Source: Helicobacter equorum (GTDB lineage: Bacteria; Campylobacterota; Campylobacteria; Campylobacterales; Helicobacteraceae). Taken from it: a DNA stretch of 56,233 nt. This document shows, in pieces, positions 9,818 through 18,788 of this stretch. Numbering within the stretch: the first letter of the stretch is position 1; each line of letters opens with the position of its first letter. The DNA lies in the NCBI RefSeq assembly GCF_900198655.1, contig NZ_FZPO01000001.1, forward strand, positions 1 through 56,233. Reading direction: 5' to 3'. The notes below the pieces were generated by a model, which had not been told where the DNA came from, did no database searches, and was given only the letters and a program-made list of their open reading frames with translations. The position numbers and the translations under genes were made by a program.

Positions 9818-10948
9818 TCAAAAATTAGTTTGGAAAAACACCCTACCTAGCAGATAATTTTTTCCATCACTTGCAAAAATATAATCATCAAGTGTAATAT
9901 TCGCATTATTTAGCATACCTATGAAACCACCGCCTAACCATACATCTGGTGCCAAGCTTAATTTAGCATTGGCTTCCCAATTTAAGATCTGCTTTGAGCC
10001 TATACTTGTATAGCGTACCGCAGATTCTAACACGACATGATTAGGAAATGTATATTCTAGCAAACCATAAAATGTATTGGCATCTGCATAAAATAAACCT
10101 TCTCTACGCTCAAAAACCGTGCTTTGTCCAAAGGCATCGATACCACTTGCGCCCTTTTCAGACACACTAATAATGCCTCCACCAAATTTAACACCTGCCC
10201 ACTTAACGCCTCCCTCAACCCATATAAAGCCGCCATCGCCATCAGTGCGAGTTTGTTCAACAAATTGATTTCTACCCAAATAAGACATTAGATGAATATT
10301 TGCATAAAGCACAGAATCTGCTATAGATGGCTTTTCTACTTGAATCTTAACCCCAAAAGCACTAAATCGATTGGGTGCCATATAAAAATAAGGAAAAATT
10401 TTCATAGGAGATTGTGGAAGTATAACATTCAAGGATCCAAAAAACACACCCCATCTATTAAAAGGGTTGCGATAATCAGACATACGATAATGTGTCACAT
10501 ACGCATTTTTATTAACCCACATAAGATTAGCAAAGACACTAGATGAGAGTGCATAATCTACTCTTATCCCTTGATTATAATATTTAATCCATTCGGTATT
10601 CGCATAAAATCTTCCAGCTTCTAATCTCAGGCGATCGCTATTATTATAACGCACATAACCCTCTGTCCAAATGAAATTATCTTTTGTGGTATTAAAATCC
10701 CCCCTAGAATACTCATACATACGTGCAGCAAGCCAAAACGACCCGCCAAAACTAATACCGCTTCTACTCGTTGGTGTATCGTATCCTATCGATGCGTTAA
10801 TATCAGCAAAATTTGATGTTCTGTGTGTCATGTTTTGAAAATACGATCCTAAATGTCCACGAGGTTTACCCATCAGAAAATATTCTTCTAATGTTACCGC
10901 CCATATATTCCCAATAAATACGACGCAGACCGCTATACACAATCTCAA
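9818..10948 (-). CDS. Opr/Hof-type outer membrane porin
   Basis: A predicted beta-barrel of 376 residues with a signal peptide (about residues 1-17), many alternating aromatic and hydrophobic strands, and a C-terminal phenylalanine two residues from the end, as in outer-membrane barrels. The pattern, with phrases such as LRLEAGRFYANTEWIKYYNQGIRV, resembles the OprD-like porin family common in enterohepatic Helicobacter. The substrate is unknown. The start codon appears to be TTG (bases 10946-10948), with AAAGGA seven bases upstream; no in-frame ATG is available before the signal peptide. Confidence 0.75.
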   Translation of the reverse strand: MRLCIAVCVVFIGNIWAVTLEEYFLMGKPRGHLGSYFQNMTHRTSNFADINASIGYDTPTSRSGISFGGSFWLAARMYEYSRGDFNTTKDNFIWTEGYVRYNNSDRLRLEAGRFYANTEWIKYYNQGIRVDYALSSSVFANLMWVNKNAYVTHYRMSDYRNPFNRWGVFFGSLNVILPQSPMKIFPYFYMAPNRFSAFGVKIQVEKPSIADSVLYANIHLMSYLGRNQFVEQTRTDGDGGFIWVEGGVKWAGVKFGGGIISVSEKGASGIDAFGQSTVFERREGLFYADANTFYGLLEYTFPNHVVLESAVRYTSIGSKQILNWEANAKLSLAPDVWLGGGFIGMLNNANITLDDYIFASDGKNYLLGRVFFQTNF

Positions 10949-11033
10949 ACCAAATCCTTTTGTGTTTTTTCTTAGCTAGATTCAGCAAAAACGATTCCAC
11001 TCTTAGATATATCACGATTTTGTTAGAATATTG

Positions 11034-11912
11034 TTAGTGTATATTACGCACCAAACCCCTTGCATAATCACATTTTTGGCATTTTGAATGATATGCTATA
11101 CCTTGTCTAAATCCCTCTGTGATGGCATGATATAGCGGTGAATCTAAAATTTCCCTAAGGCTTTGTGTGTGCAAATCTCCAAGTTTAATCTCCCCAAAAC
11201 AATCCATACAACAAGGCACAACCACACCATTACTCAAAATTCCTATCTGCTTTAAGCCACCATAGCAAAAAAGCCTTGTAAGAGATTCTATCCCTCCCTT
11301 AGAATCTTCTCTCCAGCGGTGATAGCGTGTGAATGTGCAAAAAACCTTATACCAAAGGCGATGTGCCTTGTGATTTCTAGTATCAAGCTCCTTGGCAAGA
11401 TTTTTCATTATCTCATTGCCATTTTGCAAATATGTGATAAGCGTATGTTTATCTCTCTCTTGAGTGCGCAAATGCACAAATGTCTCGCTTTGAATCTGTC
11501 TGTGATACATGCAAAACTCCAAGATTCGCTCAATATGGTTTGTGTGAAATTTTTGTGGCGAATCTAAAAACGCACTCAAAGAAAATGCGATCTGATGCAC
11601 AGGAGGCTTAAGTAGCAAATCCCAATTCCTAGAATCTAAAAATTTCCCGCTTGTAACAAGATCAACCAAAAGATTATAATGTACCAAAAGCTCAAGATAT
11701 ACATCAAGATTTTTTATGGCTAGTGGATCACCCAAAATATGCAAATGCACAAGTTTTGTCAAGGGTTTTGGTGTGGTGAGTTGCTGCAAAATTTCTCTAA
11801 AACACTCTACACTCATTATCCCTCGATAACTTGCTTGTTGACTATGAGGACAAAAACTACAACTAAGCCCACAAATATCGCTAAGCTCTATATATACCCT
11901 ATCAAATTTCAT
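11034..11912 (-). CDS. Radical SAM/SPASM-type protein of unknown substrate
   Basis: The 292-residue protein carries the radical SAM cluster motif C14-x3-C18-x2-C21 (CGLSCSFC) right after an N-terminal strand. The C-terminal region holds more cysteines (around residues 222, 241-245, 282 and 285: CYGG, PCCMDC, CQKC), as in SPASM or twitch domains that bind an extra iron-sulfur cluster. Such proteins modify peptides, cofactors or small molecules; no candidate substrate peptide is visible nearby. It begins 6 bases after the cvfB-like gene and is probably cotranscribed with it and the deaminase upstream. Confidence 0.8.
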   Translation of the reverse strand: MKFDRVYIELSDICGLSCSFCPHSQQASYRGIMSVECFREILQQLTTPKPLTKLVHLHILGDPLAIKNLDVYLELLVHYNLLVDLVTSGKFLDSRNWDLLLKPPVHQIAFSLSAFLDSPQKFHTNHIERILEFCMYHRQIQSETFVHLRTQERDKHTLITYLQNGNEIMKNLAKELDTRNHKAHRLWYKVFCTFTRYHRWREDSKGGIESLTRLFCYGGLKQIGILSNGVVVPCCMDCFGEIKLGDLHTQSLREILDSPLYHAITEGFRQGIAYHSKCQKCDYARGLVRNIH

Positions 11913-11918
11913 AAAAAC

Positions 11919-12761
11919 TTATACAAGCACAAGTGCTTTGTGTCCGGAACGCACAGCACTTTCTACAAATTTTGCTTTGTCATCTCTCACAAGTTTATTG
12001 GCAAGAGTTTTAAAATTTTTCTTACTCATAGACAAAAGTGAAATAATCTCTTGGGGAGAACTTTTAAAATCCAGTTCAACTCGCCCATTATGCGCTATCA
12101 ATGCCTCAAGTAGTACAGATTCACTCTGTGCTACCGCGCTAAGATCAATCTTGCCATCTTGACGGATATTTTTGATATACACACTCACATTTTCACCTAT
12201 ATGAAGCGTATAAGCCACCTCATTTGCATACAAAAGTCCATAATGCAATACTTTTTGTCCAGAATCTAGCGCACCTACATCTACTGCACAGCCAAAGCCT
12301 AGCGGTGTGCGTTCAAAAACAAGTCCCGTAGCCTCGCTTCGTAGCAATCGCTTATCGCGACACGGACGCAAATACTCCCTCACACCAAGCTTACCTATCA
12401 ACCTACCTTGCTTATCAAGCGTGAGAATTACGACAAGCTTTTTTCCTATCATCGTGCGTTTGGGAGCTTTGTGTGGGATAAAAAGATGCTTATCTATACC
12501 TAAATCTCCAAAATAACCATACTGATTGCTATCAACTATTTCTAACGCCCCAACCTCGCCAAGCAAAAGTTTTGGAATCTGTGTCGTAGCAACAATCCTA
12601 TCTTCTGAATCAAATGCGACAAACACATGCACCCTATCGCCCACACACATCGCAGAATCCACAAATTTTTTGGGCAACAAAATCTCTGTGTCATTTCCCT
12701 GTAAAAATACACCGTATGGACTAAGGCGTGTGATGCTTAGATTCTGTAATGTCCCAACCAT
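11919..12761 (-). CDS. CvfB-like S1 RNA-binding protein
   Basis: A 280-residue protein made of repeated S1-like (OB-fold) modules followed by a C-terminal winged-helix segment (SMSKKNFKTLANKLVRD near residues 245-260). This is the architecture of CvfB and the YitL family, which bind RNA and affect expression of virulence and stress genes in Staphylococcus. The role in Helicobacter is not known to me. It sits 6 bases after the amidohydrolase gene and 6 bases before the radical SAM gene. Confidence 0.8.
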   Translation of the reverse strand: MVGTLQNLSITRLSPYGVFLQGNDTEILLPKKFVDSAMCVGDRVHVFVAFDSEDRIVATTQIPKLLLGEVGALEIVDSNQYGYFGDLGIDKHLFIPHKAPKRTMIGKKLVVILTLDKQGRLIGKLGVREYLRPCRDKRLLRSEATGLVFERTPLGFGCAVDVGALDSGQKVLHYGLLYANEVAYTLHIGENVSVYIKNIRQDGKIDLSAVAQSESVLLEALIAHNGRVELDFKSSPQEIISLLSMSKKNFKTLANKLVRDDKAKFVESAVRSGHKALVLV

Positions 12762-12767
12762 AGAGTG

Positions 12768-14063
12768 TTATACAATCTCCCTACCATTAATAATCATTCG
12801 CTTTGCTTCCTTGGCGTGCAAGATACACTGCAAGGCTTCTTGGCAAGAATGCTCAATATTTGGAATCTCAAACACAACCATATCTGCATTATATCCACGC
12901 TCTAAGATTCCACATTGTATGCCAAGCGCTTTTGCACCATTGCGCGTTGCCATTTGTAAAATCTGTGTGGCTAAGACATTGAGCTCTATATGCGGATAAG
13001 CAAAAAGCATAAAACGCATTTCTTCAAGAATATTTACATCAGCATTAGAACTCTTGCCATCTGTGCCTAAGGCAATATTTGGAAGAGTATGCGTTTGTGG
13101 CATTGTCTTTGTATCCATTTGAAGTGGAAAATATGTATTATTTAATAATCTATTAGAACGCGGACAAGTTACGACATTATAGGCATTCTCTCGCATTATC
13201 TCTAGCACATTTTTATCCGCAAAAAGACAATGTGTCAAAAGCACATGCCCCATATCTACAAATTGCTCCAAAAAGCTCTGGATTGTATAAAATGGCTTAG
13301 GGTTTGGGACACCAAATGTGTGTGCAAAAAAATTATAAAAATATCCGCTACCATTACACAGCCATTCCCACTCATGTTGAGATTCTAAAAAATGAGCACT
13401 GATTGGCGTTTGAAATTTTTTTGCCTCTTGTAAAACATATTTTGCATAGACATGATGCAAAGAGTATGGCGAATGCAATGCCACAGCCGGTATAAACCTT
13501 GTGTTTTTGTATTCCATACTTTGATACAAGCGTGCCTTAAAATTACTAAAAAGTGCATCAATAGCACTAGGATTACTTCCCATTGCTTCGCAAAAATACA
13601 CCACGCGCAATGCAGACTTACTCAACGTTTCCATATCATAGCCATAGCTACTAATCGCCCCCACAAGCCCAACTCCACTGCGAAGTTGTAAATCTATGGC
13701 TTGGGATACGCTTTTAGTAATATCACTAAGCACATCATCGCGCTTTGCAATTACAGAATCTAGCCACTGCCCAAAATCCCCATACGCAAAGTTTGTCGTA
13801 TTATTACTAAATTCAAAGTGTATATGTGCATTCACAAATGTAGGAAGCAACACACCATTATGCCAAAATTCCTTTTGTGCATTAGGATAGGTGCGTGTTA
13901 GATTCTCATAATCTCCTACTGCCAAAATTTTTGCACTCTGCAAATCTCCACTTTGTACACAATCTAGGTTTTCATACAACACACCGCCATCTTTGAGGAT
14001 ACAAAACCCCTCATCACAGATAAAAACCCTACTTGCTCCAATAATTTTTTGACTACGCACCAT
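12768..14063 (-). CDS. Aminofutalosine/adenosine deaminase-type amidohydrolase (HP0267-like)
   Basis: A metal-dependent hydrolase of 431 residues from the amidohydrolase superfamily. The metal ligands are present: HxH at residues 80 and 82 (VNAHIHFEF), a histidine in SAHFLESQHEWEW, another in LLTHCLF, and the catalytic aspartate in LGTDGKSSNADVNILEEMRF. The closest H. pylori counterpart is HP0267, annotated variously as chlorohydrolase, aminofutalosine deaminase of the alternative menaquinone pathway, or adenosine deaminase. The deaminated substrate cannot be decided here. The ATG overlaps the last 11 bases of the mscS gene, with AAAGGAT as ribosome site. Confidence 0.8.
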   Translation of the reverse strand: MVRSQKIIGASRVFICDEGFCILKDGGVLYENLDCVQSGDLQSAKILAVGDYENLTRTYPNAQKEFWHNGVLLPTFVNAHIHFEFSNNTTNFAYGDFGQWLDSVIAKRDDVLSDITKSVSQAIDLQLRSGVGLVGAISSYGYDMETLSKSALRVVYFCEAMGSNPSAIDALFSNFKARLYQSMEYKNTRFIPAVALHSPYSLHHVYAKYVLQEAKKFQTPISAHFLESQHEWEWLCNGSGYFYNFFAHTFGVPNPKPFYTIQSFLEQFVDMGHVLLTHCLFADKNVLEIMRENAYNVVTCPRSNRLLNNTYFPLQMDTKTMPQTHTLPNIALGTDGKSSNADVNILEEMRFMLFAYPHIELNVLATQILQMATRNGAKALGIQCGILERGYNADMVVFEIPNIEHSCQEALQCILHAKEAKRMIINGREIV

Positions 14064-15039
14064 TATCCTTTAGATTCTGTTTAATCTTATCCGCAAAGGC
14101 TTTGAATACATTGTAATTTGTTTGTTCTTCTTGTATTGGTTTATTTTGAGAAATATTACGAGGAGCTATCGCATCAGTCTCCACATACACAATACTATCG
14201 TGCGAATCTTGCTTTGGTGTATTTTGAGCTTCAAAAACATTTACATCAAGCTTATTAAATGGAATCTCTATCCCATTAGATTCTAAATTGACCTTTAATG
14301 CCTCTAAAATATAGGCTTTTGTCTCAACAAGTCCATAATTTATATCCACCCAAAAACGCAATAAAAAATCTAATGAACTTGAACCCATATCTTGCATACC
14401 TACAAAATACCCGCGTCCCAAATCCACACACGCATTATGCTCTAACACATTAATAGCAATCATTTTGACGGTGTTTATATCGCTCCCGTATCCGACACCA
14501 AACACAATATCAACACGCCTTTGAGAAATATCAGTATGATTAATGACATTTGCTTGAGATATATTGCTATTAGGAAGTATGGCAAGCTTGCCATCTGGTA
14601 GGCGAATGGTAGTATTAAAGAGATTGATAGCCTCTACTTTACCAAGCAATGACCCAACCTCGATAGTATCACCATGCACAAAGGGACGTAAAATAATGAG
14701 AATAATCCCACTTGCTACAGAAGAAAGCGAATCTTTTAAGCCTAATGCGATAGCTATACCAGCTGTCCCAAGCACGGCAATAATCGAATGCGTTTGCACT
14801 CCGGCTGTCCCAAGTGCAGCAATAATAATAGCAACATTAATACCGATAAATGCTACTTGGGATAAAAAATTTGCCAACATTTTATCTTTAAGCTCTAAGG
14901 CTTTTTTAATCTTTTTTGCAACAAATCGCGAGAGATAATATCCCACTACAAGTAATATAAGAATCTTTAATGCAATAAGCCCAAAACTCTTCATAAAAGG
15001 TAATGTTTTATCCCAAAGCTCTATGATATCTTGCCACAT
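14053..15039 (-). CDS. MscS-family mechanosensitive channel
   Basis: A 328-residue inner-membrane channel of the small-conductance mechanosensitive family, which opens under membrane tension to relieve osmotic downshock. Three N-terminal helices end in the glycine/alanine-rich pore helix (VLGTAGIAIALGLKDSLSS near residues 88-106), followed by the MscS beta domain (VHGDTIEVGSLLGKVEAINLFNTTIR, about 120-145) and alpha/beta domain. The last 60 residues or so are a polar, low-complexity cytoplasmic tail not found in E. coli MscS. It overlaps the following amidohydrolase gene by 11 bases. Confidence 0.9.
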   Translation of the reverse strand: MWQDIIELWDKTLPFMKSFGLIALKILILLVVGYYLSRFVAKKIKKALELKDKMLANFLSQVAFIGINVAIIIAALGTAGVQTHSIIAVLGTAGIAIALGLKDSLSSVASGIILIILRPFVHGDTIEVGSLLGKVEAINLFNTTIRLPDGKLAILPNSNISQANVINHTDISQRRVDIVFGVGYGSDINTVKMIAINVLEHNACVDLGRGYFVGMQDMGSSSLDFLLRFWVDINYGLVETKAYILEALKVNLESNGIEIPFNKLDVNVFEAQNTPKQDSHDSIVYVETDAIAPRNISQNKPIQEEQTNYNVFKAFADKIKQNLKDNGA

Positions 15040-15067
15040 ACACTACTCTCCCCTTGCTTTGTGTGCG

Positions 15068-16312
15068 TTATGAAATCTCATATAATTGTGAATCTTTATA
15101 CATCATAACAACTTTAGATTCTAAATCCACACCATAATATGGTGAGAAACTATCGCTAATGTGCGTATGCTGATCCAAATCCACAATCAAAAAATCCGCC
15201 CTCTTACCAACTTCAAGGCTACCACTATCCAACCCCAAAATCTGTGCTGGATTATAACTACAAAGTTTAGAAAGCATACTAAGACTAAGGTTATAAGGCT
15301 TAAAAATTTTGTCATAAGCAAGTGCAAAGCCATACGCCACACTATCAATCCCAAAACTTGCAAGCTCAAACACTTGATCTTTTTGGGAATTAAAGTTCGC
15401 ACACTGCAAGCTTGTCAAAACATCAATATATCCCTCACATAGCAATTTTGCAAGTTCTTGGCGCATAGATTCACTAAGCAAAGGAGGATTGAGTTTTCCA
15501 GCCGTGTTATAATCATCACAAATTGTTTCATTAAGAATAAGATGATGTAAACTTACTTCAGTATAGGCTCTAAGCCCTTGTTGTTTATAAGTATGAATAA
15601 TCTCAAGACAACGTGGCGATCCTATAGCACTAAAAAGCACATCAACATCTTGGGCTAAAAGCATTTCGCACATCTTTGCTACTTCAATGCTTTGAGCCTT
15701 ATGATGCATTGTTGGCAATCCAAGTTTTGTGGCAAAAGCTCCTTGATTGATAACCCCTTGTGCCAAAGAGGTATTTTGTGCAAAACAAATAAGAGGAGTC
15801 TTAAGCATTTTGGCATATTGTGCAATACGCAAGATAAGATTCCCCTCAATATCGCTTTGAAAGTAAATTCCACGCGCCTTATTATCATAGAGCTTACCGA
15901 TATCTGTGAGTTTTAATGTATCCTTATCCCAAAATACTGGCTTAATACTTGGTAGGATATGCACTTCAAGATCTGTATCAACACTCCTAACAAGCTCCAC
16001 AATCGCCTCACTATCAATCACAGGCGCTGTATCAGGTAAAAGTAAAAGAGTGCCATAACCACCTCTTAGGGCTTTTTGGGATAGTGAAGTAAGTGTTTTT
16101 CTCGAAAGAACTCGCCCCTTAGGATAAACATTACAATCTATAAAACTTGGCATAAGCAACTTAAAATCTATATCAATAACCTCATGTGAATCCACATCAC
16201 TCATCGCACACAAATCATCTGTAATTTGGGTTATAAAACCATTTTCGACCTTGATGCACATTAGGGTATGTTGTGTATAATCACACCCCATCGCATTAGC
16301 AAAAATCATCAT
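15068..16312 (-). CDS. Dihydroorotase-like protein lacking catalytic residues (HP0266-like)
   Basis: A 414-residue protein with the fold and order of a class I dihydroorotase, annotated pyrC in relatives such as H. pylori HP0266. The metal-binding HxH that should follow the first strand (normally D-x-H-x-H) reads IDCNVYPKG here, so both histidines are absent. The later catalytic DHAP segment reads LTSLQCANFNSQ, so the aspartate is absent too. The HH and NPP motifs (SLHHLILNE, KLNPPLLSE) remain. This is what is seen in inactive dihydroorotases that serve as structural partners of aspartate carbamoyltransferase. I infer a structural rather than catalytic role; a true PyrC should be encoded elsewhere. 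It is 11 bases downstream of ccdA. Confidence 0.85.
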   Translation of the reverse strand: MMIFANAMGCDYTQHTLMCIKVENGFITQITDDLCAMSDVDSHEVIDIDFKLLMPSFIDCNVYPKGRVLSRKTLTSLSQKALRGGYGTLLLLPDTAPVIDSEAIVELVRSVDTDLEVHILPSIKPVFWDKDTLKLTDIGKLYDNKARGIYFQSDIEGNLILRIAQYAKMLKTPLICFAQNTSLAQGVINQGAFATKLGLPTMHHKAQSIEVAKMCEMLLAQDVDVLFSAIGSPRCLEIIHTYKQQGLRAYTEVSLHHLILNETICDDYNTAGKLNPPLLSESMRQELAKLLCEGYIDVLTSLQCANFNSQKDQVFELASFGIDSVAYGFALAYDKIFKPYNLSLSMLSKLCSYNPAQILGLDSGSLEVGKRADFLIVDLDQHTHISDSFSPYYGVDLESKVVMMYKDSQLYEIS

Positions 16313-16323
16313 CTACCTCCTAA

Positions 16324-17055
16324 TTACAACACTATGTCTAGCTTCCCTTGCATAATCAACACGCCAACGCCAATTAGCAAAATACCACAACCAATCTCTA
16401 TACCACGCATACATTTTTTTAGTTTCCTTAATACTTCAAACGCATGCTCAATAACCAAGCTTGTAAGCAAAAATGCCAAGCCTAAACCACTCGCATAACT
16501 TAGCATATACCACAAAGCCATATCACTTTTTAGTACACCAAGTGCCAAAATCGAACCCAGAATCGGTCCTGCGCAAGGCGTCCAACATGCGCTAAAGCTT
16601 ACACCTAGCAAAAATGGTGCTAAAAATGCCCAAAATGGTGATAAAAAAGGCATAGATTCTAAATAACCAAAAGATAACTTTGGGGAGACTTTATACAGAA
16701 ATTGTATCCGAAAAATCCCCAAAAAATGTAACCCAAATACAACCACAATGCCACCAGCGATATAACTAAACGCATCGCTTTTTAACCATTGTCCAAGCAC
16801 ACTACCAAAAAAAAGTCCCAAAATCACAAAAACACTACAAAACCCTAAAATAAAACTCAAAGTTTTTAGCACGATCTTGACACGATGACACATAAGAGTT
16901 TCTGACATATCCTCAAGTGCGATGCCACTTATATAAGAAATATAAGCCGGGATAAGTGGCAAAATACAAGGACTTAAAAATGTCAGAATCCCTGCCAAAA
17001 AACTTGCAACCAGTGGAGCAGAAGTAAAAATTGTGTTATAAAGTGTCTCTTCCAT
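16324..17055 (-). CDS. ccdA: Cytochrome c biogenesis protein CcdA (DsbD-like)
   Basis: A six-helix inner-membrane protein that carries reducing power from cytoplasmic thioredoxin to the periplasm, needed for cytochrome c maturation. The paired active cysteines are in LSPCILPLIPAYISY and ACWTPCAGPILGS, the family motifs. I place the start at the ATG at 17053-17055 (243 residues), which has an AGG about 9 bases upstream and gives the usual short N-terminus. A longer reading frame back to 17118 would add 21 basic residues that look untranslated. HP0265 in H. pylori is the counterpart, also next to HP0266. Confidence 0.88.
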   Translation of the reverse strand: MEETLYNTIFTSAPLVASFLAGILTFLSPCILPLIPAYISYISGIALEDMSETLMCHRVKIVLKTLSFILGFCSVFVILGLFFGSVLGQWLKSDAFSYIAGGIVVVFGLHFLGIFRIQFLYKVSPKLSFGYLESMPFLSPFWAFLAPFLLGVSFSACWTPCAGPILGSILALGVLKSDMALWYMLSYASGLGLAFLLTSLVIEHAFEVLRKLKKCMRGIEIGCGILLIGVGVLIMQGKLDIVL

Positions 17056-17132
17056 ACGCATACGCCTAAACTTATGTCTTTTTGAGAATCTACAATACCT
17101 TGTTGGCAAATCAAGCAAAAATCAATCGAGGC

Positions 17133-17138
17133 ATTATA
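17133..17138 (-). promoter_or_regulatory. Candidate -10 box for ccdA operon
   Basis: TATAAT on the minus strand about 80 bases before the ccdA start, in an AT-rich divergent intergenic region. Helicobacter housekeeping promoters are recognised mainly by their -10 box. The start site is inferred, not mapped. Confidence 0.5.
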
Positions 17139-17181
17139 ATACACAATCACAAAATTAAGAGGTGTTTTTAGCGAATTTTGC

Positions 17182-17187
17182 TACAAT
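17182..17187 (+). promoter_or_regulatory. Candidate -10 box for the DEAD-box helicase gene
   Basis: TACAAT preceded by TTTTGC, 29 bases before the helicase ATG, a good match to the extended -10 used by sigma-80 in Helicobacter. Confidence 0.5.
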
Positions 17188-17216
17188 AGCACGCATTATC
17201 TAACTTTTAAAGGCTT

Positions 17217-18701
17217 ATGATGCAAACACAAGATGCCTCTATCAACACACAAGAAACAGCACAATCTCCACAAACCACGGAAGACTTTGAATCCTTTGGG
17301 TTGCGTCCATATCTTTTGCGTGGTATCAAAGAACTTGGCTTTAACACTCCTTCCCCTATTCAAGCCCAAAGTATTCCAATTGTGCTAAAGGGTAAAGATC
17401 TCATCGCCCAAGCCCAAACAGGCACAGGAAAAACAGCAGCCTTTGCGATCCCTATTCTTAACAAGATTCAACGCAATGATAAAATTGAAGCCCTCATCAT
17501 CACACCCACACGAGAGCTTGCAATGCAAATTAGCGAGGAATTCCTCAAACTTGGTCGCTTTGCACGTATAAAAACGATTTGTATGTATGGCGGACAAAGT
17601 ATCAAGCGCCAATGTGATTTACTCAAAAACAAACCAAAAATCATGATAGCTACACCAGGAAGATTGCTTGATCACTTGATGAATGGGCGTCTTAATGATT
17701 TTGCACCAAGAGTCGTGGTTTTAGATGAAAGTGATGAAATGCTTGATATGGGGTTTTTAGATGATATAGAATCTATTTTTACCTATCTACCAAACAATAT
17801 TCAAACATTGCTTTTCTCCGCCACTATGCCTCAAGCTATTAAAGATTTAGCTATGCGAATCTTACACAATCCAGAATCTATCAAAATATCACCTATAGAT
17901 ATCACCAATCAAGACATTGATCAAAAATACTACATTATCAACGAAAATGAACGCGATGAAGCAATTTTGCGCCTCTTGGAAACAGAAAACCCCACAAAAA
18001 GCATTATATTCACACGCACCAAAAAAGAAGCCGGTATCCTCGCACAAAAACTCGCAAAGGCTAATTTTAACGCCGCTGCGCTACATGGTGATATGGAGCA
18101 ACGAGATAGGCGTGATGTAATGGTGAGATTCCGTCAAAATACTATTGAAATTCTTGTAGCCACTGATGTTGCTTCTCGTGGGCTTGATATTAGTGATGTA
18201 ACTCATGTATTTAACTACCATATACCGCTAAACCCAGAAAGCTATGTGCATCGCATAGGACGAACTGGTAGGGCGGGTAAAAAAGGGGTAGCTATCACGC
18301 TTGCTACACCTTTAGAGTTTAAAGAGATTCACAAAATCAAACAAAGTACCAAAGCCACGCTTGAGCTTTGCCATATAGAGGGTGAAGCGGACATAGATTC
18401 TGATACACTCTTAAGCAAGATAGCCACATTACAAACCACACAATTTGGACTTGAATATTTTGAGAATCTAAAAGAACACATAGATCCTACACAGCTTTGC
18501 ATAAAACTACTTAGCCATTTTATTCAAACACAATGCACCAAAACCATAGGCTTAAGCAAAGAAGAAATTGCAAACCTACAAACACACCAAAATACAGAAT
18601 CTCACACCAAACATCCGCGACAAAAGCAAAGCAACAACAAAAAACGATCCCCTAAATCACGATACAACAATGATAGCATCACGGATAATATTTGGGGTTA
18701 G
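17217..18701 (+). CDS. rhpA: DEAD-box ATP-dependent RNA helicase (RhpA-like)
   Basis: A 494-residue RNA helicase that unwinds structured RNA in ribosome assembly and mRNA decay. In H. pylori the single DEAD-box protein RhpA (HP0247, nearly the same length) works with RNase J in the degradosome. Motifs in order: Q motif FGLRPYLLRGIKELGFNTPSPIQ, motif I AQTGTGKT, PTRELA, motif II DESD (not DEAD), SATM, then in the second lobe VATDVASRGLDI and HRIGRTGRAGK. The C-terminal tail is rich in lysine, asparagine and glutamine, likely an RNA-binding extension. ATG at 17217 is followed by a second ATG; either could be used. Confidence 0.93.
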   Translation: MMQTQDASINTQETAQSPQTTEDFESFGLRPYLLRGIKELGFNTPSPIQAQSIPIVLKGKDLIAQAQTGTGKTAAFAIPILNKIQRNDKIEALIITPTRELAMQISEEFLKLGRFARIKTICMYGGQSIKRQCDLLKNKPKIMIATPGRLLDHLMNGRLNDFAPRVVVLDESDEMLDMGFLDDIESIFTYLPNNIQTLLFSATMPQAIKDLAMRILHNPESIKISPIDITNQDIDQKYYIINENERDEAILRLLETENPTKSIIFTRTKKEAGILAQKLAKANFNAAALHGDMEQRDRRDVMVRFRQNTIEILVATDVASRGLDISDVTHVFNYHIPLNPESYVHRIGRTGRAGKKGVAITLATPLEFKEIHKIKQSTKATLELCHIEGEADIDSDTLLSKIATLQTTQFGLEYFENLKEHIDPTQLCIKLLSHFIQTQCTKTIGLSKEEIANLQTHQNTESHTKHPRQKQSNNKKRSPKSRYNNDSITDNIWG

Positions 18702-18731
18702 CTTTTAAGCATGTAATTAATCTTTAAGCGA

Positions 18732-18737
18732 TACAAT
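18732..18737 (+). promoter_or_regulatory. Candidate -10 box for ppiC-fba-efp
   Basis: TACAAT 51 bases before the ppiC ATG. Transcription would begin near 18744, just before a small hairpin (TTGTC-GCGA-GACAA, 18748-18761) with a GNRA-type tetraloop at the 5' end of the message. Confidence 0.45.
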
Positions 18738-18788
18738 ACCACCCTAATTGTCGCGAGACAAAATCTTTAGCACTTGGAGTTAGGTATA

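Noticed and set aside
12526-12999. Plus-strand frame of 157 codons across the cvfB-like and amidohydrolase genes
   Set aside because: Antisense to two well-supported genes and crossing their boundary; no recognisable domain.
17217-18701. DESD in place of DEAD as a sign of a defective helicase
   Set aside because: The Walker B acidic residues are intact, and such variation in the third position of the motif is common in active helicases.
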